The notes: generated by a model not told the origin, from the letters alone. Shown: positions 9,559-18,056, counted from the first letter of the stretch. The stretch: DNA of 64,000 bases from Candidatus Hydrogenedens sp. (GCA_016125095.1 WGMK01000010.1:262343-326342), one strand, 5' to 3'. A program made the numbers and translations.

Positions 9559-10635
9559 ATGGATTTCGCAGCGGACGAAGAACTTCCCATGTACGACCCG
9601 CTGCACCGGTTTATTATCAACAGCCTCTCCGGCGGCGTCATCGCCACCGACATGCACGGCATGATCTTGCTGGGCAATGAAGCGGCGGAGACGCACCTCG
9701 GTCTATCCGCCGGACGATTCGACCAAGGCGGCCACGTTGATTCCGTGCCCGAACTTGCCCCGCTGCTGCCCGTCTTCAATCAGCTCCGCGATACGCACGA
9801 ACCGGTCTCGCGCGCCGAGGTCGAGTTCGAGGTAAATGGAAGCCGCCGTGTCTTCGGTGTCACGGCCTCCATCATGTCCGAGCACGGCGTCGAGCACGGC
9901 ATGGTGCTCATCTTCAGCGACCTCACCCGCGTGCGCGAACTCGAGCAAGCCGCCGAGTTGAACCGGCAGCTCGCGCAAATCGGCGAACTCACTGCGGGCG
10001 TCGTGCACGAGATCCGCAATCCCCTCAGCGTCGTCAGCGGCATGGCCGAGTTGCTGCACCGCAAGCTGGGCGAGCAGCCCGAACTGCTCGACAAGGCCGC
10101 CGTCATCATGCAAGAGGTCGAGGGGCTCGACCGCCTCATCCGCGAATTCCTCTCGTTTTCCAGCACACACCGCATCGAGCGGCTGCCTTGCAACGCCGAG
10201 GCGCTGGTCGACCGCGTCAAGCGGCAAGTCGAGCGGCTGGCCCGTGAGCGCGGGGTGCGCTTCGACACCAAAGTGCCCGCCGCCCCCATCTCGTTCATCG
10301 GCGATTTCTCGAAGCTGGTGCAGGCAGCCGGCAATCTGGCCCGGAACGCGATAGAGATTACGCCCTCCGGCAAACGCGTCTCGCTCTCGGTTTCGCAAGA
10401 CAGCGGCAGCGTCTACTTCGCCGTGGAGGATCAGGGCCCCGGCATTCACCTCAAGCCCGGCGACGACGTGTTCAGCCCTTTCTTCAGCAAGAAGGACGGC
10501 GGCACAGGTCTCGGCCTCTCCATTGTGCATCGGATAGTCGCGGCTCACGGCGGTACTGTGTATTATGAAAACCGCGACGAGGGCGGCGCGCGCTTCGAAA
10601 TGCGCCTGCCGCTGCAGGGCAAACAGGAGTCATAG
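9559..10635 (+). CDS. PAS-domain sensor histidine kinase, NtrB-like
   Basis: A soluble histidine kinase of 358 aa. Residues about 15-120 form a PAS domain, followed by a dimerisation helix with H-box VVHEIRNPLS (phospho-acceptor His150). The ATPase domain has an N-box NLARNAIEI, a G1 box DQGPGI and a G2 box GGTGLGLSIV. There are no membrane segments, so the signal is cytoplasmic. The architecture is that of NtrB-type kinases. No response regulator is adjacent. The open frame extends upstream into rsmA, but ATG 9559 with AGGA about 11 nt upstream fits the domain boundary. Its partner may be the NifA/NtrC-like regulator at the far edge of the window, which is a guess. Confidence 0.88.
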   Translation: MDFAADEELPMYDPLHRFIINSLSGGVIATDMHGMILLGNEAAETHLGLSAGRFDQGGHVDSVPELAPLLPVFNQLRDTHEPVSRAEVEFEVNGSRRVFGVTASIMSEHGVEHGMVLIFSDLTRVRELEQAAELNRQLAQIGELTAGVVHEIRNPLSVVSGMAELLHRKLGEQPELLDKAAVIMQEVEGLDRLIREFLSFSSTHRIERLPCNAEALVDRVKRQVERLARERGVRFDTKVPAAPISFIGDFSKLVQAAGNLARNAIEITPSGKRVSLSVSQDSGSVYFAVEDQGPGIHLKPGDDVFSPFFSKKDGGTGLGLSIVHRIVAAHGGTVYYENRDEGGARFEMRLPLQGKQES

Positions 10636-10642
10636 CGGTATC

Positions 10643-11467
10643 ATGACGATCAAGGCGGCAATTGTGCTCGGCCCCCTGGCCGCAGCCACGGCCTTTCTGC
10701 TGCAAACCTTCGGATGCATGGCGGTGGCCGAACCGCCCGTGCCCGACGAGAACACCCCTTGCGGCACGCACTGCACCTACATCGTCCGCGATGTCTACCC
10801 CCACGACCGCGCGGCGTTCACCCAGGGCCTCGCCTACGAAGACGGCTACTTCTATGAGGGCACCGGCCTGAACGGCGCGTCCACCCTGCGCAAGGTGAAC
10901 GTCGAATCCGGCGAGGTGGAGCAACAGGTATCGCTCGATCAGCGCTACTTCGGCGAAGGCATTGCTATTGCTGGCGACCGCATTGTGCAACTCACCTGGC
11001 AATCGAGCGTGGGTTTTGTCTACGACAAGGCTACCTTCGAGTTGCAGCGCGAGTTCCAGTATCCCACCGAGGGTTGGGGCATCACCTACGACGGCACGCA
11101 GTTCATCATGAGCGACGGCACCGCTATGCTCTACTTCCTCGACCCCAGTGTGTTTGTCGAGACGCGCCGCGTCGAAGTGACCGACGACAAGGGACCCGTC
11201 CGGGAACTCAACGAACTGGAGTACATCCACGGCGAGATCTACGCCAACGTGTGGCGTACGGATCGTATCGTGCGGATCGATCCGGCCACGGGGAAAGTGA
11301 AGGGCGACATCGACCTTACGGGCATTCTGCCCGCCGCCGACCGCGACTTCGGCACCGATGTGCTCAACGGCATCGCTTACGACGAGGCAGGCGACCGTCT
11401 CTTCGTCACCGGCAAGCGCTGGCCCAAGATCTTCCACATCGACCTTGCCGCCATCGCCGCGAAGTAA
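10643..11467 (+). CDS. Glutaminyl-peptide cyclotransferase (plant/bacterial-type QC)
   Basis: Converts N-terminal glutamine of peptides or proteins to pyroglutamate. The 274-aa product has an N-terminal signal (residues 1-29, possibly lipid-modified at the Cys of TFGC, although the lipobox is poor). The five-bladed propeller family signatures follow: FTQGLAYEDGYFYEGTG, LTWQ, TEGWGITYDG, LNELEYI, YANVW, and LNGIAYD with a near-terminal FVTGKRWPKIF. The start at ATG 10643 lies 7 nt after the kinase stop; the open frame upstream runs inside the kinase gene. Periplasmic action on exported proteins is the likely role. Confidence 0.92.
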   Translation: MTIKAAIVLGPLAAATAFLLQTFGCMAVAEPPVPDENTPCGTHCTYIVRDVYPHDRAAFTQGLAYEDGYFYEGTGLNGASTLRKVNVESGEVEQQVSLDQRYFGEGIAIAGDRIVQLTWQSSVGFVYDKATFELQREFQYPTEGWGITYDGTQFIMSDGTAMLYFLDPSVFVETRRVEVTDDKGPVRELNELEYIHGEIYANVWRTDRIVRIDPATGKVKGDIDLTGILPAADRDFGTDVLNGIAYDEAGDRLFVTGKRWPKIFHIDLAAIAAK

Positions 11468-11476
11468 GCCCGCCGC

Positions 11477-12964
11477 CTACTTCAGAATCTTGCCCGTGCT
11501 CGACTTGATGCCCGACATCACGCGGCCGAAGGCCTCCTCGTCGCGGCAGGCCGACACCGCCTGATCGCGCGCCACGATGCCCGCGCGGAACAGTTCCACC
11601 GCGTGCTGGTCGAAGGTCTGCATCAGCGAATCGTTTTCCATGATGCCCAGCAGCTTGTCCAGGTCGCCGTCGATGATGGCGTCGCGCACAATCGGCACGC
11701 CGCCCAGCAGAATCTCGTCGCAAGGCACGCGGCCGCCGCCGATCTTCTTCAGCAGGCGCTGGCACACCACCGCCTCGAGGGTATAGGCCAGTTCCTGGCG
11801 GATCAGGTCGCGCTCGGCCTGCGGGAAGTAACTGATCACGCGGTTCACCGTATCCACCGCCGTCGTCGTATGCAGCGTACTGAACACCATGTGGCCCGTT
11901 TCGGCGGCGCTCAGCGCCGCGCGGATGGTGTCCATGTCGCGCATTTCGCCCACCAGAATCAGGTCCGGGTCCTCGCGCATCGCGCCGCGGAGCGCGTTCG
12001 CGAAACTGTAGGTGTCCCGGCCCACCATGCGCTGCGAAATCAGGCTCATTTTGTCGACATACACGAACTCGACCGGATCCTCGATCGTGATGATGTGCGT
12101 CTTTCGCGTCTTGTTGATTTCGTCCACCAGCGCCGCCAGCGTCGTCGACTTACCGCTACCGGTCACACCGCACACGAGAAAGAGTCCGCGGTGCTTACGC
12201 GTTACCGAGGCCACAATCGGCGGCAGGTTCAACGCCGACAACGGAATCGGTTCCTCGGGAATCAGGCGGATGGCCAGCGCCATCGCGCCCGTCTTGATGT
12301 AACCGCTGCAGCGCAGATAGCCGATGCCCGCCGCGTGGTACTGGAATGAAGATTCTTTCTCCGTCTCCAGGATGTTCAATTCGCTCTGGCCGCCCAGCGC
12401 CAGCACGATGTTGCGCATGTCGTCCGCCGAGATAATCGGCAGGTCCATCGGCTCCAGGTCGCTGTCCACGCGCACATACGGGCGGTTGCCCGCGCGCAGG
12501 TGCAAGTCCGAGCCGCCCATGTCGCGCATCTTCTCGATAACAACGTTGATGTTGAAACCTGAGTCGATGAACTCGTCGACATGCAGTTCCCAGGTCTGCG
12601 ACCGCAGGGAGTTTTTCGCAAAGGCCTCCACCATCGCGTCGATGGGCTCCAGCTTGGGCAGCTGCCGCCAGTGGAAGGGGGGCACGGTGATCGTCGCGAT
12701 GCCGTCTTCCACCTGAATGACGCCGCCCAGGCGCGCTTCGTCCATCTTCTTCTGCAGGTCTTCGGCGGTGGCGCCGTCCTTCATTGGAAAAGAGATGCGT
12801 AGCCGGTCGACCACTTCGCGGAAATTCGTGGCGCGCGCGCGCATGCGCCCGCCCTTCGTCTTCATCTGCAACTGAATCGGCAGCCCCTGATCCCGGATAA
12901 CGGACTGCACCGCCGTCTGGAATACGTCGCAGATCTTGCTGGTCGACAAACTACCGATGAGCAT
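11477..12964 (-). CDS. PilT/PilU-family type IV pilus retraction-type ATPase with N-terminal extension
   Basis: A hexameric secretion ATPase of the PilT family. Signatures are GGSDLHLRAGNRP (about 150), Walker A GVTGSGKST (266-274), the Asp box ITIEDPVEF, Walker B REDPDLILVGEMRD and the His box TGHMVFSTLHT. Classical PilT carries Walker A near residue 130, so this 495-aa protein has about 140 extra N-terminal residues of unknown fold. The start is supported by GGAGGGG about 8 nt upstream of the ATG. No other pilus genes are nearby. It is convergent with the cyclotransferase gene and divergent from the epimerase operon. Confidence 0.9.
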   Translation of the reverse strand: MLIGSLSTSKICDVFQTAVQSVIRDQGLPIQLQMKTKGGRMRARATNFREVVDRLRISFPMKDGATAEDLQKKMDEARLGGVIQVEDGIATITVPPFHWRQLPKLEPIDAMVEAFAKNSLRSQTWELHVDEFIDSGFNINVVIEKMRDMGGSDLHLRAGNRPYVRVDSDLEPMDLPIISADDMRNIVLALGGQSELNILETEKESSFQYHAAGIGYLRCSGYIKTGAMALAIRLIPEEPIPLSALNLPPIVASVTRKHRGLFLVCGVTGSGKSTTLAALVDEINKTRKTHIITIEDPVEFVYVDKMSLISQRMVGRDTYSFANALRGAMREDPDLILVGEMRDMDTIRAALSAAETGHMVFSTLHTTTAVDTVNRVISYFPQAERDLIRQELAYTLEAVVCQRLLKKIGGGRVPCDEILLGGVPIVRDAIIDGDLDKLLGIMENDSLMQTFDQHAVELFRAGIVARDQAVSACRDEEAFGRVMSGIKSSTGKILK

Positions 12965-13036
12965 CCTGAATCCCCTCCGGAATGAATACAGTCGGATACG
13001 TATGAAATGGAGCAGCAGTCTAGCATCCGCCGCGCC

Positions 13037-13071
13037 GGGGTTGCTACCGGCGCGCAGGGGGTAGCAACCCC
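13037..13071. promoter_or_regulatory. 12-bp perfect inverted repeat at the epimerase-operon promoter
   Basis: GGGGTTGCTACC and GGTAGCAACCCC are perfect 12-bp arms around an 11-nt spacer in the divergent gap. A -10 box TATACT lies at 13086-13091, and the expected -35 position (13063-13068) falls inside the right arm. The layout is that of an operator, but a hairpin repeat element is the alternative. Confidence 0.5.
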
Positions 13072-13153
13072 CGCCGAACGGGGACTATACTCTGGCGACG
13101 GGGAGACGGAAGCCCCCCGTAATTGCCGCCAGCCAACCAGGAGCCGCGAAGCC

Positions 13154-14176
13154 ATGCGCGTATTGATGACCGGAAGCGAGGGATATATCGGCGCAGTCAT
13201 GCGCGACGTGCTGGCCGACGCCGGCCACGAGGTCGTCGGGCTCGATACGGGCTACTTCGAAGGCTGCGACTTCGGCGATCCGCCCACACCTATCCCCTTG
13301 ATTAAGCGGGACTTGCGCGAGGTGGAAGCCACGGATTTCGAAGGCTTCGATGCTGTTGCGCACTTGGCAGCATTGTCCAACGATCCCCTCGGCAATCTCG
13401 CTCCCGGCGTGACCGAGGCCATCAATACCAACGGCAGCATCCGGGTGGCGGAGAAGGCCAAGGAAGCCGGCGTGCCGCGCTTCCTCTTTGCATCGTCCTG
13501 CAGCCTCTACGGCCAGGGCGCCGCGCTCGGCCTCACCGAGGAAGCCGAGCCGAACCCGCAGACCCCCTACGCTCATTCCAAGATCGACTTCGAGCGCGCC
13601 CTGCAGGCCATGGCGGACGACAACTTCTCGCCGGTCTACCTGCGCAATGCCACCGCCTACGGCGTATCGCCCCGGCTCCGTTTCGATATCGTCGTGAACA
13701 ACCTCTGCGGCTGGGCCTGGACCACCGGCAAGATCCAGATGTCGAGCGATGGCACGCCTTGGCGCCCGCTGGTGCACATCCGCGATATCTCCCGCGCCTT
13801 CCTTTGCGCGCTCGAGGCCCCGAAAGACGTCATCCACAACCAGGCCTTCAACGTCGGCTCGAGCAAGAACAACGTGCAAATCCGCGACATCGCCTTCAAA
13901 GTGCAGAAGCAGATGCCCGAGTGCGAGGTTACCTTCGGCAACAGCGATGGCGATAACCGCACCTATAACGTGGACTTCACCAAAATCGAAACAAAACTGC
14001 CGGGCTTCGGCGAGGCGCAGATTTCTGTCGACGACGCCATCACGGAATTCCTCGACGCGTTCAAGCGGCTCTCGACCAAGGAAGAGGATTTCCAGAGCAG
14101 GCTCTACACGCGGCTCAAGCAGATCAACCATTTGCGCAGCGAGGGCCGCCTGAGCGACGACCTCGTCTGGCTGTAG
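13154..14176 (+). CDS. NAD-dependent epimerase/dehydratase (extended SDR)
   Basis: An extended short-chain dehydrogenase acting on a nucleotide sugar. The NAD-binding motif appears as MTGSEGYIGAVM, a variant of GxxGxxG, at residues 5-16. The HLAALSNDP segment, the catalytic SSC...YGQG region and the YAHSKIDFE motif (YxxxK) follow. Length is 340 aa, normal for the class. ATG 13154 has AGGAG 10 nt upstream; upstream open frame is not homologous and contains the promoter. The next gene, a GT2 transferase, starts 3 nt after its stop, so the pair probably makes and adds one sugar residue of a surface glycan. The substrate cannot be assigned. Confidence 0.88.
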   Translation: MRVLMTGSEGYIGAVMRDVLADAGHEVVGLDTGYFEGCDFGDPPTPIPLIKRDLREVEATDFEGFDAVAHLAALSNDPLGNLAPGVTEAINTNGSIRVAEKAKEAGVPRFLFASSCSLYGQGAALGLTEEAEPNPQTPYAHSKIDFERALQAMADDNFSPVYLRNATAYGVSPRLRFDIVVNNLCGWAWTTGKIQMSSDGTPWRPLVHIRDISRAFLCALEAPKDVIHNQAFNVGSSKNNVQIRDIAFKVQKQMPECEVTFGNSDGDNRTYNVDFTKIETKLPGFGEAQISVDDAITEFLDAFKRLSTKEEDFQSRLYTRLKQINHLRSEGRLSDDLVWL

Positions 14177-14179
14177 TCC

Positions 14180-15163
14180 ATGGCCCGGCTCTCCGCCTTC
14201 ATCACTTCGTACAACCGCGCCGACTTCGTCGTCACCTGCGTGCGGTCGATTCTTGCCGCCGCGTCGGAATCGCTCGAAGTCCGCGTCATCGTCATGGACA
14301 ACGGCTCGTCCGACGAGACCCCGGAGGTGCTCGCGAAGGCGATGCAGCACGTGCCCGCGCACGGCGCGCTCGAGACGCTGCGCACCGAGGACAACCGCCA
14401 CATCGTCGAGGTTATCAACAAGGGCTTCGCCGCCGCGCGCGAATCGGACCCCGACTACATCGCGATGTTCAACGACGACACGGAACTGACGCCGGGCTCG
14501 CTCGAGGCGGTCGTCGCCGCTTGTGAAGCGCATCCCGATAGCCTGCTCACCCCGCTGCAGCGCAACTACCGTCAGCCCGAACATATCGACGGCAACGCGC
14601 TCGGCCATGTGCGCCAGCTCGATGCGCTCATCGAAGACGCCGTGCTCGGCCGGCCGTTGCGGCAGGTGTATCCGCTGCCCGTCATCATCGGCGCGTGCAT
14701 GTTCGCACGGGCCGAGGTGTGGGCGAACATCGGCCCCTTCGATCCGCTCTTCTGGTTCTACGGCGTCGACGACGACATCTGCACCCGCGCGCGTTTCCTC
14801 GGCTATCAGACGCTGCTCGTGCCCGGCGCGCACTTATTCCACGCCCACGGCAAGCTCGATTCCAGCGCGTCCGCCATGACCAAAGAAGCCCGCGACCGCA
14901 AGTGGCGCTACGAAACCCAGACGCGCTATCTCTTCATGCTCAAGAAGCACGAAGTCGGGCTCGGCCGCGCGGTATGCGGCACCGCTTGGCACGCCCTGCA
15001 AAACGCCTTCACCTGCGCCCGCCACGGCTGGCCCTGGGGCGCCTGGCAATCCCTCGCCATCTTCGCCTGGTTTCTGCCCCGCCTCGGCCTCCTCGCCGAA
15101 GCCCGCCGCCAACACTTCGATCCCGCCCGTAAGGTGGACCTAGGCCCGCCTCCCGGCGCGTAG
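14180..15163 (+). CDS. GT2-family glycosyltransferase
   Basis: A GT-A-fold inverting glycosyltransferase (327 aa), similar to rhamnosyl/galactosyl transferases. FITSYNRADFV opens the fold, DNGSSDET follows (about residue 36), and the nucleotide-sugar DXD motif is FNDDTEL (about 95). The acceptor region has DDDICTRARFLGY. The C-terminal segment is amphipathic and may touch the membrane. It is co-transcribed with the upstream epimerase. The last ten codons, encoding DLGPPPGA, and the TAG stop lie in a dispersed palindromic repeat, so the native C-terminus may have been replaced by the insertion. Confidence 0.88.
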   Translation: MARLSAFITSYNRADFVVTCVRSILAAASESLEVRVIVMDNGSSDETPEVLAKAMQHVPAHGALETLRTEDNRHIVEVINKGFAAARESDPDYIAMFNDDTELTPGSLEAVVAACEAHPDSLLTPLQRNYRQPEHIDGNALGHVRQLDALIEDAVLGRPLRQVYPLPVIIGACMFARAEVWANIGPFDPLFWFYGVDDDICTRARFLGYQTLLVPGAHLFHAHGKLDSSASAMTKEARDRKWRYETQTRYLFMLKKHEVGLGRAVCGTAWHALQNAFTCARHGWPWGAWQSLAIFAWFLPRLGLLAEARRQHFDPARKVDLGPPPGA

Positions 15164-15166
15164 AAC
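15133..15166. repeat. GGTGGRCC palindromic repeat, copy A (inside the GT2 gene end)
   Basis: GGTGGACCtaGGCCCGCC followed by TCCCGGCGCGTAGA matches the copy at 16240-16273 with only a few differences. It encodes the last codons and stop of the GT2 gene. Confidence 0.7.
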
Positions 15167-15172
15167 ACCGCT

Positions 15173-15285
15173 CTCGTTACATCGCTCTGCGGCGTAACGC
15201 CCTTCCTGCCGCTCGGCGGCGCGGAAGGCGGGACGGGGCGCAGGAGCGCCCGAAAGCGCGGTACACCGCGGAGCAGTGTAACGAG
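15173..15285. repeat. Long imperfect inverted repeat with inner hairpin
   Basis: Arms of about 27 bp begin CTCGTTACA at 15173 and end TGTAACGAG at 15285, with an inner CTTCC...GGAAG hairpin. The remaining sequence to 15518 shows no convincing gene, only a short hairpin GGTCGGGTTTCCTGACCC near 15313. A MITE or REP-type element is likely. Confidence 0.55.
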
Positions 15286-15518
15286 GAATTGGCTATCGCT
15301 GTGGTCGGGTTTCCTGACCCGCCTACCCTGCCAACCGCGCTGGTCGGTTATCCACATCCAGCAGGCGGCGAGTGAGCCGAAACACGCCTCCCAATCCTGC
15401 TGGAAGGGGATAACCAACGTGGCGACTATAAGGTCTCCCATCTTGGCGCTGCTGCATCAATCTGGCTCGCGCGTACGCTCGCCCTGCCGTGCCCCCAAGA
15501 GCGGGCGTTGGCTGGGCA

Positions 15519-15563
15519 TTGCGTTAATTGCTGGCTTCCTCTAGACTGGTCTTAGATCAGTCT
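15519..15563 (+). promoter_or_regulatory. Promoter and operator of the Phd/VapC toxin-antitoxin operon
   Basis: TTGCGT (15519-15524), a 17-nt spacer and TAGACT (15542-15547) form a sigma-70 promoter. A 21-bp near-perfect palindrome (15543-15563, arms AGACTG and CAGTCT with inner TCT/AGA) overlaps the -10 box. Antitoxin binding there would block transcription, the usual autoregulation of such operons. Confidence 0.72.
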
Positions 15564-15577
15564 TGAGGAGCACAGCC

Positions 15578-15817
15578 ATGGAAACGGTCGGCGCTTACGA
15601 GGCGAAAACCCATTTGCCGAAACTGCTGGAGCGTGTGGCAAAGGGAGAGCGCATCGTCATCGAGAAGCATGGGGTGCCGGTGGCGGTGTTGCAGCCGGTG
15701 GAAGGGGCAATGCGTACGCCGGTTTCGGAGGTTATCGCCGACTTGCATGCGTTCCGCGCGCAGCATCGCCTCGACGGTCTCTCCGTACGCGAAATGATTG
15801 ACCAAGGCCGCCGCTGA
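15578..15817 (+). CDS. Type II antitoxin, Phd/YefM family
   Basis: A 79-aa DNA-binding antitoxin. METVGAYEAKTHLPKLLERV matches the Phd/YefM N-terminal signature (V.AYEAK.HL..LL..V..GE.I.I...G.PVAVL), and the acidic/hydrophobic C-terminus (SVREMIDQGRR) would wrap the toxin. ATG 15578 is preceded by AGGAG with a 7-nt gap; an in-frame TTG at 15563 overlaps the operator. The stop overlaps the toxin start by one base, so the pair is translationally coupled. It is expected to neutralise the PIN toxin and repress its own promoter. Confidence 0.92.
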   Translation: METVGAYEAKTHLPKLLERVAKGERIVIEKHGVPVAVLQPVEGAMRTPVSEVIADLHAFRAQHRLDGLSVREMIDQGRR

Positions 15818-16239
15818 TGGCGGCGCGTTTCGTGGTCGATAACTCGGTCGTGATGGCGTGGTGCTTCGCAGACGAATCCAGCCGGTATGCCGAGCGGGTG
15901 CTTGCTAGCCTGGAACAAGTCGAAGCGGTCGTCCCGTCCCAATGGCCGCTCGAGGCGGCCAATGTGCTGTTGGTGGCCGAGCGCCGCAAGCGGCTCACGC
16001 GGGCGGACGCCGCCAAACTGATGACATTGCTGACTCGGCTTCCGCTGGTGGTGGAGCAAGAGTCCCCGGCCCGCATACTCACCGAGGTTTACGCGCTCGC
16101 ACGAGAGTTTCAGTTGTCCGCCCACGATGCCGCCTATTTGGACCTCGCCCTGCGCGGCGGTTGGCCCCTCGCCACGCAGGATAAGTCCCTGCTGAAAGCG
16201 GCGAAGCGGGCGGGTGTGCCCATCTTCGCGGTAAAGTAG
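15817..16239 (+). CDS. vapC: PIN-domain toxin, VapC family
   Basis: A Mg-dependent ribonuclease of 140 aa. The acidic PIN residues are present: VVDNSV (D8), the Glu of PLEAANVL (about 47), SAHDAAYLDLA (about 107-113) and ATQDKSLL (about 126). FVVDNSVVMAWCF is the family start, and length is typical (120-140). It sits directly downstream of a Phd/YefM antitoxin, a pairing common among VapC relatives. A pair of strong palindromes begins one base after its stop and may end the transcript. Confidence 0.93.
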   Translation: MAARFVVDNSVVMAWCFADESSRYAERVLASLEQVEAVVPSQWPLEAANVLLVAERRKRLTRADAAKLMTLLTRLPLVVEQESPARILTEVYALAREFQLSAHDAAYLDLALRGGWPLATQDKSLLKAAKRAGVPIFAVK

Positions 16240-16316
16240 GGTGGGCCTCGGCCCACCTCCCGGCGCGTAGACCAGGACAGACATTCGTGACGTCAAGAGG
16301 TGGGCCGAGGCCCACC
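16240..16316. repeat. Paired GGTGGGCC palindromes (REP/BIME-like), copy B
   Basis: GGTGGGCCtcGGCCCACC (16240-16257) and GGTGGGCCgaGGCCCACC (16299-16316) are each near-perfect palindromes and face each other in opposite orientation across 41 nt. The first is followed by TCCCGGCGCGTAGA, shared with the copy at 15133. Confidence 0.72.
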
Positions 16317-16338
16317 TGTCCCCATTTCCTTCCCCCTC

Positions 16339-16369
16339 TTCTCCGTGCCCTCGGTGCCTCTGTGGTGAA
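16339..16369. repeat. Short dispersed repeat of the CACAGAGGCAC type
   Basis: On the minus strand it reads TTCACCACAGAGGCACCGAG and continues GGCACGGAGAA. This resembles the CACAGAGG(C/A)AC...GGAGAA repeat that recurs between genes in many environmental bacterial genomes. Only one copy is visible here, so the assignment rests on memory of the motif. Confidence 0.4.
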
Positions 16370-16421
16370 TCCCCGTTCGCCAAGAAGCCCATGCGCCTTT
16401 GCGTGAGGCTCCCTGTGGCTT

Positions 16422-18056
16422 TCACCGCCGCACTGGCAAATACAAGGCGCTCGGGTGTTCGGCGGTGAAATGGACGGTGTTGGTCTGCTTGCGCATTTCG
16501 ATACCGTCGCCGGGGTAATTGTCGCCGGTGCCTGGGTTCACTTCGAAGCGCGGGTAATTGCTGCTGGACACGTACAACCCGATGCGGTGGCCTTGGTCGA
16601 AGATCCACGCGATGCTCCACAGGTCGATTTCCAGTTCGACGATCTGCTCCGGGCCTTCGAGCAGCGGTGCGAATTCGCCGTAGCCGTTGCGTGTCTTCAC
16701 GCGGCGGATGCCGTCCATCACGTTCAACTCGCGGCCGTCGCCATCGGGGTAGATATCGATCAGCTTCGCGGTGAAATCCGTGTCCGGCGCGTCCGACGAT
16801 ACGCTCAGGCGCACCGTGATGCGGCCGGCGATTTCCACCGGTGCTTCCAGCGGCGCCGTCGTGAACTTCAGCAGGTCGTTGCGCGAGTCGCTGTATTTGC
16901 GCTGGTCGAAGGGACCCGAGGGGAGGTTCGGCAGCAGGTTCGCGCCGCCAAGCGTGGGGTAGGGGTCCGCCGGGTCGAAGGTGTACGTGCCGGACCCGCC
17001 ATCGCTGCCCGGCGCCTCCGTGGTCAGCGTGTTATCCGGCGCCAGGTAGAACACCGTGTTCGTGGTTTCGAAGGGCGGCCACGCCTCGGCGCTGCGCCAT
17101 TCATTCCCGGGCGCGCCCGGTGTGTCCGCGCCGAATACGTAGTACTGCACATTCGGGACATCTTTCAGCGCGTCCGTATCGCCCTTCAGGTGCGCCGCGA
17201 AGAATTTCTTCATCACCTCCGACACTTTCAGGTCGAAGCGGTTCTCATTGAACTTGTAGTCCTCGGTCACATCGGGACCATGCGGCGACCATTTCATAAT
17301 GAGGTAGTTCTCGCCGCGTGCGCCTTCGCCTCCGTGTTCCTCGCGCGCCGCATAGGCATCCAGCGTGCCCTGGCAGAAAATATCGTGCCAGCCGCCGATG
17401 AACAGCGCGGGCGCGGTTACCTTGTCGGCCGTCGATACGAAGTTGTAGTACGACCAGAACTCGTCATCGAGCGGCTGCGCCTTGTACACGTCGATCAGGT
17501 GCGCCTGCCCAATGGCCATCAGCCAGCCCTCGAGCATGTTCTTGCGCCACACGCCGCCGATAAATGTAACGTCCTGATAGAACCGGCCCGGGCCCACGGT
17601 AATCGATTGCGCGTCGATCAGGTTTGTCGAAGGGGCTTCGAGCAACTGCGTGATGCCCAGCGCGGACCCGCCCTCGGTGCCGATGTTGCCGTCGCACCAC
17701 GGCTGCTCGGCTATCCAGGCCATCGTGTCGGCGGCGTCGTGCTGTTCGTCGCGCCAGCCGTCGGCGTAGAACACGTACTTCTCGCCCTCGCTCGTGCCCA
17801 TGCCGCGCACGTCCTGCAGCACCACGGCATAGCCGTTGTCTACATAGCCCTTGGCCCAGCCGGCGTTGCGGCCGTAGGTGCTGCGGAATACCACCACGGG
17901 AAAGGGGCCGTCCCCCCGCGGCAGCAGCACGTCGGTCGTCAGCTTCGTGCCATCGGTCATCGGCAGCTCGACCCGCAGCGGCTCGGCGCCCGAACACGAC
18001 GTCAGCGCGCCGAGAAGGATACAGACAGCGAGGGTTCGCAGGCAGGCAGACAGCAT
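16422..18056 (-). CDS. CocE/NonD-family alpha/beta hydrolase lipoprotein
   Basis: A secreted serine hydrolase of the X-Pro dipeptidyl-peptidase/cocaine esterase class. The start at 18056 has AAGGAG 8 nt upstream; the frame further upstream lacks family features. Residues 1-22 are a lipoprotein signal with lipobox LTSC. The fold shows VLQDVRGMGTSEG, the nucleophile motif GGSALG, an Asp in GGWHDIF and a His in SPHGPD, making a complete triad. From about residue 345 a jelly-roll C-terminal domain of the PepX_C type is recognisable. Total 544 aa. The natural substrate, an ester or peptide, cannot be read from sequence. It is divergent from the aminotransferase. Confidence 0.9.
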   Translation of the reverse strand: MLSACLRTLAVCILLGALTSCSGAEPLRVELPMTDGTKLTTDVLLPRGDGPFPVVVFRSTYGRNAGWAKGYVDNGYAVVLQDVRGMGTSEGEKYVFYADGWRDEQHDAADTMAWIAEQPWCDGNIGTEGGSALGITQLLEAPSTNLIDAQSITVGPGRFYQDVTFIGGVWRKNMLEGWLMAIGQAHLIDVYKAQPLDDEFWSYYNFVSTADKVTAPALFIGGWHDIFCQGTLDAYAAREEHGGEGARGENYLIMKWSPHGPDVTEDYKFNENRFDLKVSEVMKKFFAAHLKGDTDALKDVPNVQYYVFGADTPGAPGNEWRSAEAWPPFETTNTVFYLAPDNTLTTEAPGSDGGSGTYTFDPADPYPTLGGANLLPNLPSGPFDQRKYSDSRNDLLKFTTAPLEAPVEIAGRITVRLSVSSDAPDTDFTAKLIDIYPDGDGRELNVMDGIRRVKTRNGYGEFAPLLEGPEQIVELEIDLWSIAWIFDQGHRIGLYVSSSNYPRFEVNPGTGDNYPGDGIEMRKQTNTVHFTAEHPSALYLPVRR

